Translations under genes and position numbers: made by a program
Assembly: GCF_040096205.1 (NCBI RefSeq)
Contig: NZ_JBBMFD010000003.1
Span: forward strand, 1-64,000
Direction of reading: 5' to 3'
DNA: 64,000 nucleotides
DNA from: Solibaculum_A intestinale
GTDB lineage: Bacteria; Bacillota; Clostridia; Oscillospirales; Acutalibacteraceae
Shown here: piece after piece, positions 17,057-27,603 of the stretch
Numbering within the stretch: position 1 is the stretch's first letter
Layout: each line of letters opens with the position of its first letter
The notes under the pieces: model-generated
What the model was told of the DNA's origin: nothing
What the model saw: only the letters and a program-made list of their open reading frames with translations
Database searches by the model: none

Positions 17057-18136
17057 ATGGCAAAGGAAAAGCGGAAAAAGAAACAATATACCTCCATCGG
17101 CGGGCAGGCTCTGATTGAAGGAATTATGATGCGCGGCCCGGGGCATTCTTCCATCTCGGTGCGCCGCACCGATGGGGAAATCGTCACCGAATACCTGGAG
17201 GCGGCCTCCCTTCGGGACCGGCATCCGATTTTAAAAATCCCGCTGCTGCGCGGAGTAGCGGCTTTCATCGAGTCGCTGATGGTCGGGTTCAAGGCGCTGA
17301 CCAAGTCCATGGAGCTTTCGGGCTTGGCGGACTTAGAGGACGACGACGAAGAGCCCTCTAAGTTTGAAGCTTGGATTACCAACACGTTTGGGGATAAACT
17401 GTTTGGTGTTTTGACGGGAATCGCCACCGTGCTGGCGGTGATCTTAGGGGTGGGCCTGTTCTTCTTTGTGCCCAGCCTGCTCTTTAACGGGCTGCAATCG
17501 CTGGTGGCGGCGGATCTTTCCGGATGGCGGGCGCTATTCGAAGGGGTCCTCAAGATTGTGATTTTCCTCACCTACGTGATTCTTATCTCTCAGATGAAGG
17601 AGATCCACCGGGTGTTCGAATACCACGGGGCGGAGCACAAGACCATCTTTTGTTTTGAAGCAAACGAGGAACTGACGGTGGAAAACGTGCGCAAGCAGCG
17701 CCGGTTCCATCCCCGCTGCGGCACCAGCTTCCTGCTGACCATGCTGCTGGTGGGTATTCTGGTGTCCTATATCCTGGCGGCCACCACCACCCTTGACGAC
17801 AACATTTGGCTGTGGACGCCCATGAAAATCCTTCTGGTACCAGTGATTATGGCGCTGGGCTTTGAATGCATCAAGCTCGCGGGCAAGTACGACAACCTGT
17901 TTACCCGTATCATTGCCGCGCCCGGCCTTTGGATGCAGCGCATCACCACCAAGGAGCCCCACGACGATCAGATCGAAGTGGCGATCATGGCTTTAAAAGC
18001 GGTTCTTCCGGGCGGGGAAGTTTACCTGACCAAGAAGCCGGAGGAGGATACCGCGTCTGAAGAAGGCGGTTCGGCCCTGAAGGAAGAGGCGGCACCGGAA
18101 CCCCCGGTTTCGCCCCAGGAGGAAGCGGTACAATGA
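17057..18136 (+). CDS. yqhQ: DUF1385 membrane protein, YqhQ family
   Basis: 359-residue membrane protein of unknown biochemical role, widely conserved in Firmicutes. It begins with a basic tail and GGQALIEGIMMRGP, the family's signature, and carries EYHGAEHKTIFCFE in the middle. About four membrane segments fall between 120 and 280, and the C-terminus (about 325-359) is acidic and low in complexity. ATG 17057 is chosen for its GGGGGA site and because homologs begin here. Its stop overlaps the prmC start by ATGA, a common pairing in Clostridia. Confidence 0.85.
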   Translation: MAKEKRKKKQYTSIGGQALIEGIMMRGPGHSSISVRRTDGEIVTEYLEAASLRDRHPILKIPLLRGVAAFIESLMVGFKALTKSMELSGLADLEDDDEEPSKFEAWITNTFGDKLFGVLTGIATVLAVILGVGLFFFVPSLLFNGLQSLVAADLSGWRALFEGVLKIVIFLTYVILISQMKEIHRVFEYHGAEHKTIFCFEANEELTVENVRKQRRFHPRCGTSFLLTMLLVGILVSYILAATTTLDDNIWLWTPMKILLVPVIMALGFECIKLAGKYDNLFTRIIAAPGLWMQRITTKEPHDDQIEVAIMALKAVLPGGEVYLTKKPEEDTASEEGGSALKEEAAPEPPVSPQEEAVQ

Positions 18137-19023
18137 GCAGTTACCGGCAGGAATATGCCTGGGCAAAAAAGCTGCTGACGAAGGCAGGGTGTGAAAGCCC
18201 TGCCTTCGATGCGCTTTGCCTGTTTTCCCACGCCTTCGGTATGGACCGGACAGGGCTTGCCCTTTCTGGGGATAAGGAGGCCGATGGGGAAAAAGTCCCT
18301 TCCTTTCGCGGTCAGGTACGCAGCCGGGCGGGCGGATACCCCCTGCAGTACCTGCTGGGGGAATGGGAGTTCATGGGTCTTCCCTTCTCGGTGGGAGAGG
18401 GGGTTCTCATCCCCCGGGCGGACACGGAGCTTCTCTGTGAAACCGGGCTCTCCTTTTTAAAGGGGCGGCGGACCAAGCGAGTGCTGGAGCTTTGCGCGGG
18501 TTCGGGCGCGGTGGCGGTTTCTTTGGCCCATTTTGACCGGGACGCCCAGGTAACGGCCGTGGAAAAATCTCCCCAGGCTCTTTCCTATCTCCGGCAAAAC
18601 GTCGCTCGGCACGGAAGCCGGGTGACGGTGGCGGAAGGGGATGTGCTGGTAAAACCGGCGCAGGACGCGGTATACGACCTGATTTTGTCTAACCCCCCCT
18701 ACATCCCGGCGGGGGAAATCGGGAGGCTAATGAAAGAAGTGTCCTTCGAGCCGCGCATGGCGCTCGACGGCGGGGAGGACGGCCTATTGTTCTATCGGGC
18801 CATTGTGACCCATTATCCGTCCCTTCTCTGCCCGGGCGGGATGCTGGCGGTGGAGATTGGTGCAGAGCAAGGTGAGCAGGTACGGCGTTTGTTCGAAGAG
18901 GCCGGGTTTTCCCAGGTTGCGGTGGGCCGGGATCTGGCCGGGCTCGACCGGCTCGTGAGCGGGATTTGGCCAGGCGGAAAACGGACGGCCCAGGTTTGCA
19001 ATTTCGACCGGAATACAGTATAA
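18133..19023 (+). CDS. prmC: peptide chain release factor N5-glutamine methyltransferase
   Basis: Methylates the GGQ glutamine of release factors RF1 and RF2 using S-adenosylmethionine. The 296-residue protein has an N-terminal helical domain (1-75) with PLQYLLGEWEFMG, then a Rossmann methyltransferase domain with LELCAGSGAVAVSLA (SAM-binding) and the diagnostic SNPPYIP tetrapeptide. VSFEPRMALDGGEDGLLFYR is also typical. It overlaps yqhQ by four bases. prfA is not adjacent here. The recA promoter lies within its last codons. Confidence 0.93.
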   Translation: MSSYRQEYAWAKKLLTKAGCESPAFDALCLFSHAFGMDRTGLALSGDKEADGEKVPSFRGQVRSRAGGYPLQYLLGEWEFMGLPFSVGEGVLIPRADTELLCETGLSFLKGRRTKRVLELCAGSGAVAVSLAHFDRDAQVTAVEKSPQALSYLRQNVARHGSRVTVAEGDVLVKPAQDAVYDLILSNPPYIPAGEIGRLMKEVSFEPRMALDGGEDGLLFYRAIVTHYPSLLCPGGMLAVEIGAEQGEQVRRLFEEAGFSQVAVGRDLAGLDRLVSGIWPGGKRTAQVCNFDRNTV

Positions 19024-19024
19024 T
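18996..19024 (+). promoter_or_regulatory. recA promoter inside the end of prmC
   Basis: TTGCAA (18996-19001), a 17-nt spacer and a perfect TATAAT (19019-19024). No clear LexA box (GAAC-N4-GTTC type) was seen around it. Confidence 0.75.
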
Positions 19025-19095
19025 AGAATTCGTATGGATAGGAATTGGCTTCGGCGGCATTCTGCCGTTTTGGGAGCCTGTAACGACAGCCGAAA

Positions 19096-19134
19096 GCCCC
19101 TTCTTTCTTCTGCGCAACCAAAAGGGGCGTTTTT
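19096..19134 (+). terminator. terminator-like hairpin in the recA leader
   Basis: GCCCCTT (19096-19102) and AAGGGGC (19122-19128) with a 19-nt loop are followed by GTTTTT. It lies between the recA promoter and gene, so it could end prmC transcripts or attenuate recA. Confidence 0.5.
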
Positions 19135-19184
19135 ACATTGGGATTATTTAGCCGGGCGCGCAGCGGCGGAATGGGGCGAAACAT

Positions 19185-20372
19185 ATGGCAGCAGAAAAAG
19201 GCAGCAAGAGTTCGGTCACCCCGGCGTCCGACCGGAAAAAGGCGCTGGAAACGGCCCTTTTGAGCATTGAACGGCAGTTCGGCAAGGGCGCGGTCATGAA
19301 GCTGGGACAGAACAGCGGCATGCAGGTAGAAAGCATTTCCACCGGCTCTTTGGGGCTGGACCTGGCCCTTGGCATCGGCGGCGTTCCGCGGGGACGGATC
19401 GTGGAAATTTACGGCCCGGAATCCTCGGGTAAAACCACCCTGGCGCTGCATGTGGTAGCCCAGGCCCAGAAAGCGGGGGGCGAAGCGGCGTTTATCGACG
19501 TGGAGCACGCGCTGGACCCGGTTTACGCCAAAGCTTTGGGGGTGGACATCGATTCCCTCCTGGTGTCCCAGCCGGATACGGGCGAGCAGGCTCTGGAAAT
19601 CACGGAGGCGCTGGTGCGCTCGGGCGCTCTGGATGTGGTGGTGGTGGACTCGGTGGCGGCTCTGGTCCCCCGGGCGGAAATCGACGGGGAAATGGGCGAC
19701 TCCCATGTGGGTCTCCAGGCCCGCCTGATGTCTCAGGCGCTGCGCAAGCTGGCGGGCGCCATCGCCAAGTCCAACTGTGTGGCTATTTTCATCAACCAGC
19801 TGCGGGAAAAGGTGGGCGTGGTATACGGAAACCCGGAGGTGACGCCGGGCGGACGGGCGCTCAAGTTCTATTCCAGCGTGCGCATCGACGTGCGCCGCAT
19901 CGAAACGCTCAAAAGCGGCACGGAAATGATCGGTTCGCGCACCCGGGCGAAGGTGGTCAAGAATAAGGTGGCCCCTCCCTTCCGGGACGCGGAATTCGAC
20001 GTGATGTACGGCCAGGGCATCTCCAAGGTGGGCGAAATTCTGGACTTGGGGGTCAAGCTGGACGTGTGCCAGAAAAGCGGTTCCTGGTTTTATTATAACG
20101 ACATGCGTCTGGGTCAGGGCCGGGACAACGCGAAGGTTTTCTTAACCGACAACCCCGACCTTGCCGACGAAATCGAAGAAAAGATCCGTCAGAACGCGGA
20201 TAAGCTTTCTCCTTCCCGCGCCAAGGCCAAGGCGGCGGAGGAAAAGAAAGCGGCGGCAGCCGCTTCCCCTGCGGCAAGCGCCCAGGCGCCTTCGGCCCCG
20301 TCCGCACCGGTTCCCACGCCGGCCCGGGCTTCCAAAAAGCCCAGCGTGGACATTCTGGTGGACGACGAGTAA
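19185..20372 (+). CDS. recA: recombinase RecA
   Basis: DNA-dependent ATPase for homologous recombination and the SOS response. The 395-residue protein has KALETALLSIERQFGKGAVMKLG, Walker A GPESSGKTT, the VVVDSVAAL Walker B strand, loop L1 with GEMGDSHVGLQARLMSQALRKL, and NQLREKVGV. The C-terminal 50 residues are a long Ala/Pro-rich linker ending in an acidic tail, somewhat longer than usual. recX, its modulator, follows after 84 bases. The leader has a terminator-like hairpin. Confidence 0.98.
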   Translation: MAAEKGSKSSVTPASDRKKALETALLSIERQFGKGAVMKLGQNSGMQVESISTGSLGLDLALGIGGVPRGRIVEIYGPESSGKTTLALHVVAQAQKAGGEAAFIDVEHALDPVYAKALGVDIDSLLVSQPDTGEQALEITEALVRSGALDVVVVDSVAALVPRAEIDGEMGDSHVGLQARLMSQALRKLAGAIAKSNCVAIFINQLREKVGVVYGNPEVTPGGRALKFYSSVRIDVRRIETLKSGTEMIGSRTRAKVVKNKVAPPFRDAEFDVMYGQGISKVGEILDLGVKLDVCQKSGSWFYYNDMRLGQGRDNAKVFLTDNPDLADEIEEKIRQNADKLSPSRAKAKAAEEKKAAAAASPAASAQAPSAPSAPVPTPARASKKPSVDILVDDE

Positions 20373-20456
20373 GCAGAACAGACCATAAGGACCCACGCCC
20401 CTCTTGCGGGCGGGAAAAACGCGGGGGCCTTCAAAGCGTAAGGAATGACGATTCTC

Positions 20457-21101
20457 ATGAAAATTACTTCCATCAAAAAACGAAAGAATCGGATGTACTC
20501 CATTTGGTCCTACCCGGACCTGGTGGCGATGCTCGACGCCGACACCATCGCAAAGGCCGGGCTGCGGGAGGGCGTGGAAATCAGCGAAGAGGAGCTTGAC
20601 GACCTCAAAGAGAAATCCCTGTTTCACTGCGCGAAGGAACGTGCCCTGGGCCTTCTTTCCCGGCGGGAGCATTCCCGCTATGAGATCGTCAACAAATTGA
20701 AAAATTATTACGAGCCTGGACTTGCCCAGGCGGTGGCAGACCATCTGACTAATGCCGGCCTGCTCGACGACGGCCGCTTTGCCCAGCTGTATGCCCAGGA
20801 GCTCATCGAAAAGAAATACTATGCTCCCACCCGGGTGGAGCGGGAGCTTCGCAGCCGGGGCATTGACCGGGAAACAGCAGGAGTGGTGCTCGACGCCATT
20901 GAGGTAGACCCCCAGGAGCGCATCACCGCTTACTTAGACCGGCGGTGCTACGGGAAGCTGAACACCGACCGGGAGGTGAAGCATGCCTTTTCCACCCTTT
21001 ATCGGCTAGGCTGGCGGTCGGACCAGCTCAAGCATGTTTTGCACGAGTATATGGAGAAAAACGGGATCGCGACCCATATAGGAGGAACGGATGAACCATA
21101 A
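20457..21101 (+). CDS. recX: RecA regulator RecX
   Basis: 214-residue helical-repeat protein that binds RecA filaments and modulates their activity. It has the three-helix repeats typical of the family: ALGLLSRREHSRYEIVNKL, LLDDGRFAQLYAQEL and RRCYGKLNTDREVKHAFSTLYRLGW. ATG 20457 is preferred over 20445 because the AAGGA site abuts the earlier start. The gene end overlaps the rimO start by 11 bases, so the recA-recX-rimO-pgsA run is probably coupled. Confidence 0.9.
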   Translation: MKITSIKKRKNRMYSIWSYPDLVAMLDADTIAKAGLREGVEISEEELDDLKEKSLFHCAKERALGLLSRREHSRYEIVNKLKNYYEPGLAQAVADHLTNAGLLDDGRFAQLYAQELIEKKYYAPTRVERELRSRGIDRETAGVVLDAIEVDPQERITAYLDRRCYGKLNTDREVKHAFSTLYRLGWRSDQLKHVLHEYMEKNGIATHIGGTDEP

Positions 21102-22437
21102 GGTAGGAATGATTTCGCTGGGATGTCCAAAGAACTTAGTGGACGGAGAAATGATGCTGGCGAAGCTCAGGCAGGCGGGTTTTCAAATCGTCACCGATGT
21201 GGACGAGGCGGACGCCATCATTGTCAATACCTGCGGCTTTATTGAAGACGCCAAGAAGGAAGCCATCGACAACATCTTGGAAATGGCCCAGCTCAAGCAG
21301 GAGGGAACCATCCGCGCGGTAGTGGTGACCGGCTGCCTGGCCGAGCGCTACCGGGAGGAAGTCAAAAAGGAAATCCCGGAGGTGGACGCGGTCATCGGCA
21401 TCGGTAAGAACGCGGACATCGCCCAGGTGGTGACGGACGCTTTGGCGGGAACCCAGACGGAAGCTTTCCCGCCTAAGGACCGCCTTTGCATGAACGGCGA
21501 ACGGGTTTTAGCCACGCCGCCCTTCTGGGCTTACCTGCGCATTGCCGATGGGTGCGACAACCGCTGTTCCTACTGCGCGATTCCCATGATCCGGGGACGG
21601 TTTCGCAGCCGGCCTATGGAGGAAATTTTGGAAGAGGCCAAAACCCTTGTGAAAAACGGGGCGAAGGAGCTCATTCTCATCGCCCAGGACACCACCCGTT
21701 ATGGGGAAGACCTGTATGGGGAACTCCGTTTGCCTCTGCTCCTTCGGGAACTGTGCAAAATCGACGGCCTTTCCTGGCTGCGTCTGCTATACTGTTATCC
21801 GGACCGGATCACCGACGAGCTTCTTTCGGTGATGGCGCAGGAGGAAAAGGTGCTTCCTTACCTGGACCTTCCTTTGCAGCACGCGGATTCGGCCATCCTG
21901 CGGGCGATGAACCGCACCGGCGACCGCCGATCTTTGACCAAGTTAATTCAGCACATCCGGGAAATGGTCCCGGATGTGACTTTGCGCACCACGCTGATCG
22001 TGGGATTTCCCGGCGAGGGCGGCAAGGAGTTCGCTACGCTAGCCCAGTTTATCAAGGACGTGCGCTTCGATCACCTGGGCTGCTTTACCTATTCGCCGGA
22101 AGAGGGAACCCCTGCCGCAGCGATGGGTTCCCAGGTTCCCGAGGACGTGAAGCAGCGCCGCCAGGAGATTATTATGGAAGAACAGTCCCGGATTGTGGAG
22201 CGGCGGCTAAAATCGAAAAAGGGAAAGACGATGCCGGTGCTGGTGGAAGGCTTCGATGCCTATGCCGAGTGCTGGTACGGCCGTACGGCGGCAGACGCGC
22301 CGGATATTGACGGCAAGGTGTTTTTCCACGTCAAGGCCCCAGTTTCTCCCGGCGATCTTCTGCCTGTAACCGTCACCGGGTACCTGGATTATGACCTGGT
22401 GGGCGAAGAAGCGGAGGACGGCCCGCGCAAATCGTAA
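21091..22437 (+). CDS. rimO: ribosomal protein S12 methylthiotransferase RimO
   Basis: Radical SAM enzyme that adds a methylthio group to the conserved Asp of ribosomal protein S12. The 448-residue protein has the N-terminal methylthiotransferase domain with three cluster cysteines (ISLGCPKNLVD, NTCGF, TGCLAERY), the radical SAM motif CDNRCSYCAIP, then a TRAM domain (about 370-440). SLGCPKNLVD and IADGCDNRCSYC distinguish RimO from MiaB. It overlaps recX and is followed 18 bases later by pgsA. Confidence 0.95.
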   Translation: MNHKVGMISLGCPKNLVDGEMMLAKLRQAGFQIVTDVDEADAIIVNTCGFIEDAKKEAIDNILEMAQLKQEGTIRAVVVTGCLAERYREEVKKEIPEVDAVIGIGKNADIAQVVTDALAGTQTEAFPPKDRLCMNGERVLATPPFWAYLRIADGCDNRCSYCAIPMIRGRFRSRPMEEILEEAKTLVKNGAKELILIAQDTTRYGEDLYGELRLPLLLRELCKIDGLSWLRLLYCYPDRITDELLSVMAQEEKVLPYLDLPLQHADSAILRAMNRTGDRRSLTKLIQHIREMVPDVTLRTTLIVGFPGEGGKEFATLAQFIKDVRFDHLGCFTYSPEEGTPAAAMGSQVPEDVKQRRQEIIMEEQSRIVERRLKSKKGKTMPVLVEGFDAYAECWYGRTAADAPDIDGKVFFHVKAPVSPGDLLPVTVTGYLDYDLVGEEAEDGPRKS

Positions 22438-22455
22438 GTAAAGGATGGCCAGCCG

Positions 22456-23022
22456 ATGAATACACCCAACAAACTAACCATCGTGCGCATTGCTATGTCG
22501 CCGGTTTTTTTGTTTTTCCTGCTGATGCCTGCAATCCCTCACCATTTTCTGATCACCGCGGTGGTGTTTGCCCTGGCCTCGCTGACCGACATGATCGACG
22601 GAAAGCTGGCGCGGCGCAACAACCAGATTACCTCCTTCGGAAAGTTTCTAGACCCGCTGGCGGACAAGATCATGATCACCTGCGCGCTTATTGGGTTTGT
22701 ATCGCTGGACCTGATCAGCCCCTGGTTTGCGGTGATCATCCTGGTACGGGAATTTTTGGTGACCTCCCTGCGGCTGGTGGCTTCCGGCCAGGGCAAGGTG
22801 ATTGCGGCGAACTTTTGGGGAAAGATGAAGACCGTCAGCCAGATTACGGCGATCCTGGTGATTTTGCTGGTGGAAGAGGCCGCGTCTTTGCACCTGCTTG
22901 AGTCCGGCTTCCTGCCAACCCTGATCAACACCATCGCCATCTCCATCGCTACTCTCTTTACCATCGTCTCCGGTATTCAATACCTGATTCTCTACAAAGA
23001 GTACATCGATTATAAAAATTAA
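22456..23022 (+). CDS. pgsA: CDP-diacylglycerol-glycerol-3-phosphate phosphatidyltransferase
   Basis: Membrane enzyme making phosphatidylglycerophosphate for phosphatidylglycerol synthesis. The 188-residue protein has the CDP-alcohol phosphotransferase motif DxxDGxxAR-x8-GxxxDxxxD, seen as DMIDGKLARR and GKFLDPLADK, and about five membrane helices. TIVRIAMSP near the start is typical. The ATG is 18 bases after rimO. A terminator follows. Confidence 0.94.
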   Translation: MNTPNKLTIVRIAMSPVFLFFLLMPAIPHHFLITAVVFALASLTDMIDGKLARRNNQITSFGKFLDPLADKIMITCALIGFVSLDLISPWFAVIILVREFLVTSLRLVASGQGKVIAANFWGKMKTVSQITAILVILLVEEAASLHLLESGFLPTLINTIAISIATLFTIVSGIQYLILYKEYIDYKN

Positions 23023-23035
23023 CTTTGCTTTTCAA

Positions 23036-23065
23036 GGCCGCCCGGTAAAACGGGCGGCCCTTTTC
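23036..23065 (+). terminator. terminator after pgsA
   Basis: GGCCGCCCG and CGGGCGGCC (9 bp) with a 6-nt loop followed by CTTTTCC. Confidence 0.8.
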
Positions 23066-23173
23066 CTCATCGGATTTCTTCCTGCTCATGGAGTTTCCCG
23101 GAGAAACCCCGCCTGCGGGATCCGTTAAGAGCGAGCTCTCACGGGCCAAAGCAGTCTGCCTGCTGTAATCACA

Positions 23174-23217
23174 AAAAGCACCCGGCTGCGAAACGGGTTT
23201 CGCAGCCGGGTGCTTTC
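23174..23217. terminator. bidirectional terminator between pgsA and the lipoprotein protease
   Basis: 17-bp perfect arms (23178-23194 and 23197-23213) with a 2-nt apex; TTTC follows on the plus strand and TTTTTGT on the minus strand. It mainly serves the minus-strand gene ending at 23218. Confidence 0.88.
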
Positions 23218-24222
23218 TTATCCGAACATGTGAAGACGCGGCACCGATACGGATTTTTCATAGATCTTCTTCGTTCTTCCGCCTGGGAGGGCCGCGCTCT
23301 GCATATCTTCATGACTCTCCCCCTTTTCGGCTTCCTGGTTCAATACCTGGGCAAGGGACGCAAACTCTTCCGGCAGTTCGGTAAGCCACCCCACCGAATG
23401 GGCGGTAAAGTCCTCCACCCGGCGACTGTACAGGTTTGAGGAGATGGAGAGCATGATATCGTCTTCACATACGCTCTGGGCAAGCTCCTTGACGGCGGCG
23501 TTCTGGCCGTCCGGGTCGTAAAGGTCTTTGGCGCCGAACAGATGCAGAAGCTCGTGGGCATAGGCCGCCGGGCAGATGTAATAAGGATGGGAGGCGTCCT
23601 CGTTAAAGAACATCACCAAATGCTCGGCCTGGTACTTTTCCTCATTTCCTCTATGGAAAGGAAGCGCATAGCTGCGCCCCGGCTTATTGAGATGGACAAT
23701 GGCCGCCACATTGTCGTACGCTTCTCCGGCCTGTTTGACGGCGTCCTCCAGCAACGCGGCAAAATCCGCAAACCCATTCTGGGGAAGCATCTGGTCGGTC
23801 CACTGGTAATACTCCAGATTGTCTTCCACCGCCTGGTCGAAGGTCAGGTAATAGGAGGCCAGCTTGTCGGTCTGCGTCAGCCGAATTTCCTGCCCATAGC
23901 GGGCGGCTTCCTCGGTCAAAAAGGCGAAGGCCTCTTCGAGCATCTCCATAGCGTCGGTGCGGGACTGGCTGTCCCACTGACTCTCCGCGTCGGACAGGAA
24001 AAGGTTGACCACCAGGGTGCTGCCGGTCAGAGTCTTAGCGCTGCCGGCTTCTCCCCAGGTTTCGGACAGGGAGATCTTGCTTTCCGGCGCCAAGGAGGAG
24101 GGCACCGAAGAGGAAGCTGCCGGCGGGGACGGCGCATGGTCCGGCGGGGCAGAGGAAGGGACGCATCCGCCCAGCACCAAAAGGCAGGCAAGAAGCAAGC
24201 CGGTCAGTTTTTGTCTTTTCAC
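23218..24222 (-). CDS. lipoprotein with a metzincin-type zinc motif, putative metalloprotease
   Basis: 334-residue predicted lipoprotein: lipobox VLGGC with Cys20, then a Ser/Pro/Ala-rich linker (about 21-50) as in surface-tethered proteins. It carries YAHELLHLFGAKDLY, an extended zinc motif HExxHxxGxxD with His223, Glu224, His227 and Asp233, where Asp replaces the third His as in snapalysin-like metzincins. Downstream, ISSNLYSRRVEDFTAHSVGWL is the likely Met-turn region in position, but a clear Met-turn is not certain. The GTG at 24222 is chosen because GGAGGGG is seven bases upstream. Substrate unknown; a surface protease is inference. Confidence 0.7.
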   Translation of the reverse strand: MKRQKLTGLLLACLLVLGGCVPSSAPPDHAPSPPAASSSVPSSLAPESKISLSETWGEAGSAKTLTGSTLVVNLFLSDAESQWDSQSRTDAMEMLEEAFAFLTEEAARYGQEIRLTQTDKLASYYLTFDQAVEDNLEYYQWTDQMLPQNGFADFAALLEDAVKQAGEAYDNVAAIVHLNKPGRSYALPFHRGNEEKYQAEHLVMFFNEDASHPYYICPAAYAHELLHLFGAKDLYDPDGQNAAVKELAQSVCEDDIMLSISSNLYSRRVEDFTAHSVGWLTELPEEFASLAQVLNQEAEKGESHEDMQSAALPGGRTKKIYEKSVSVPRLHMFG

Positions 24223-24291
24223 GGTATGTCCCCTCCATTCCGGAATTATATTCACAGAGATTTCAACAGCCTGTTGAAAACAGTCTCTTCT

Positions 24292-25032
24292 TTACGGCTC
24301 GTCCCCTTTTCTCTCCGGCGCTTCGTCTTTTGGTTCCTCCGGCCGGCCGTACGCCCGGTCTGCCGCCTCTCTGGCCACGTCCAGAATGATCTTCTGCTCG
24401 TCCGTCCGCTGGAGACCGTAGCCCAAGGGAAGCATCTGATAGGCCTCCACCACCTGGCCGCTCATCCACAGGCTGGGGGTTACCCGTAAACTGTAGCCGT
24501 GGCCGTTTTGGCACATCCAGTCGAAAAAGTTGGCCCGCGGAAGACCGAAGGCCGCCAGGATGGACATGATGGTTCCTCCGTGGGCCACCACCACCGCAGA
24601 AGTGGTGCCGGTTTTCATCAGCTCCTGCACCAGCTCAATGAAGGCGTTGCAGCAGCGGATCTGAAAGTCCACCCCGCTCTCCCCTTCAGGAGGCGCGCCG
24701 GTTCCCCCTTCCTCCATCCACTGAATAAACCGGGGATCCTGTTCCAGTTCCTGGGCGCTCTTCCCTTCAAACACCCCGAAGCTGCATTCGGAGAAGCCGG
24801 GCACCAGGGTGGGATCCGCTTCCGGGTAGAGCACCTTCATGGTCTGCTTGCAGCGCAGAAGAGGGCTGCAAAAATACCGCTGGGCCTGGGGGTACTGATA
24901 GCGCTCCTTTAGCTCCAAAAGCTGGCGCACCCCTTCGGGAGCCAGAGGCTGGTCGGTGACGCCGATATACTGGCCCTTTAAATTGCCGTCGATGACGCCG
25001 TGACGGATGAGATGAATCTGGTATGTTTTCAT
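24292..25032 (-). CDS. histidine phosphatase family protein
   Basis: 246-residue cytoplasmic phosphatase of the phosphoglycerate mutase-like fold. The catalytic RHG is in IHLIRHGVIDGNLKG, the second conserved Arg in CSPLLRCKQT, the acid in FSECSFGVFEGKSAQEL and the second His in VVVAHGGT. The FGxxEG element resembles CobC/alpha-ribazole phosphatases, but no cobalamin genes are near, so the substrate stays open. The C-terminal 25 residues are charged and probably disordered. It lies 69 bases upstream of the lipoprotein gene on the same strand and may share its transcript. Confidence 0.85.
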   Translation of the reverse strand: MKTYQIHLIRHGVIDGNLKGQYIGVTDQPLAPEGVRQLLELKERYQYPQAQRYFCSPLLRCKQTMKVLYPEADPTLVPGFSECSFGVFEGKSAQELEQDPRFIQWMEEGGTGAPPEGESGVDFQIRCCNAFIELVQELMKTGTTSAVVVAHGGTIMSILAAFGLPRANFFDWMCQNGHGYSLRVTPSLWMSGQVVEAYQMLPLGYGLQRTDEQKIILDVAREAADRAYGRPEEPKDEAPERKGDEP

Positions 25033-25154
25033 TCTATGCGGTTTCCTTTCGCAATGTGTCTTTTCGCCTGCATGTTGCCGGGATTTATGCGTATAACAAC
25101 ATTATATCTGAAAAGGACCGATTTGCAAGGGACGGGATTTATTCAATCCTTCTA

Positions 25155-25183
25155 TTGTAACCGGGTGGGGATTGTGCTAGAAT
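25155..25183 (+). promoter_or_regulatory. typA promoter
   Basis: TTGTAA (25155-25160), a 17-nt spacer and TAGAAT (25178-25183), leaving a leader of about 110 bases before the typA ATG. Confidence 0.7.
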
Positions 25184-25300
25184 TTATAAGTTAAAGGCAA
25201 GAAAAAGAGAACGGCGTCCCCAGGGCGAAGCCATACGGCCCCAGCGCCCCTTTGAGGAAAACCGGACGCGTCTTGGAAACCGACGGAGGGAACAAAGAAC

Positions 25301-27121
<1,821 letters not shown>

Positions 27122-27132
27122 GGCGGAGGATG

Positions 27133-27564
27133 ATGGAAAAGAAGTGGATCGCCCCTAACGGGGACATTGCCGACGCGCTGGCGGTGCGCTTCGCGGTCTT
27201 CTGCGACGAACAGGGTTACACCCGGGAGCAGGAGGTGGACGAGGCGGACAAGACCGCCTGGCATGTGGTCTTCTATGGAAAGGACGGGACGCCGGCGGCC
27301 ACCGGCCGGGTGCTCGACGAAGGTGGCGGCGTTTTCTATATCGGGCGTATCTGCGTATCGCGCTCCCTGCGGGGAACCGGTGAAGGACGGGCGCTGGTGG
27401 AAGCGCTTATGGAAAAATGCCGGGCGCTGGGCGCAAAGGAAATCAAGCTGGACGCCCAGGTGCGGGTGAAGGGCTTTTACGAGAAGCTGGGTTTTTCGGT
27501 GTGCGGCGAAGAGCACATGGACGGGCACGTCCCACACATTTATATGAAGCAGCTCTTAGATTAA
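27133..27564 (+). CDS. GNAT-family N-acetyltransferase (YjcF/ElaA-like)
   Basis: 143-residue acetyltransferase. It has the pattern RFAVFCDEQGYTREQEVDEAD followed by the acetyl-CoA-binding strand and loop IGRICVSRSLRGTGEGRALVEAL, then LDAQVRVKGFYEKLGFSVCGEE, as in YjcF and ElaA relatives. The substrate is unknown. The GGAGG site is very close to two adjacent ATG codons (27130 and 27133); I chose the second. It is the second gene of the typA transcript and ends at a strong terminator. Confidence 0.86.
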   Translation: MEKKWIAPNGDIADALAVRFAVFCDEQGYTREQEVDEADKTAWHVVFYGKDGTPAATGRVLDEGGGVFYIGRICVSRSLRGTGEGRALVEALMEKCRALGAKEIKLDAQVRVKGFYEKLGFSVCGEEHMDGHVPHIYMKQLLD

Positions 27565-27567
27565 TAC

Positions 27568-27603
27568 AAAAGCGCCCGGGACGGCTTCATCCCGGGCGCT
27601 TTT
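27568..27603. terminator. bidirectional terminator between GNAT and XRE genes
   Basis: 14-bp perfect arms (27568-27581 and 27590-27603) with A and T tails that serve both strands. The minus-strand XRE gene ends inside it. Confidence 0.88.
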
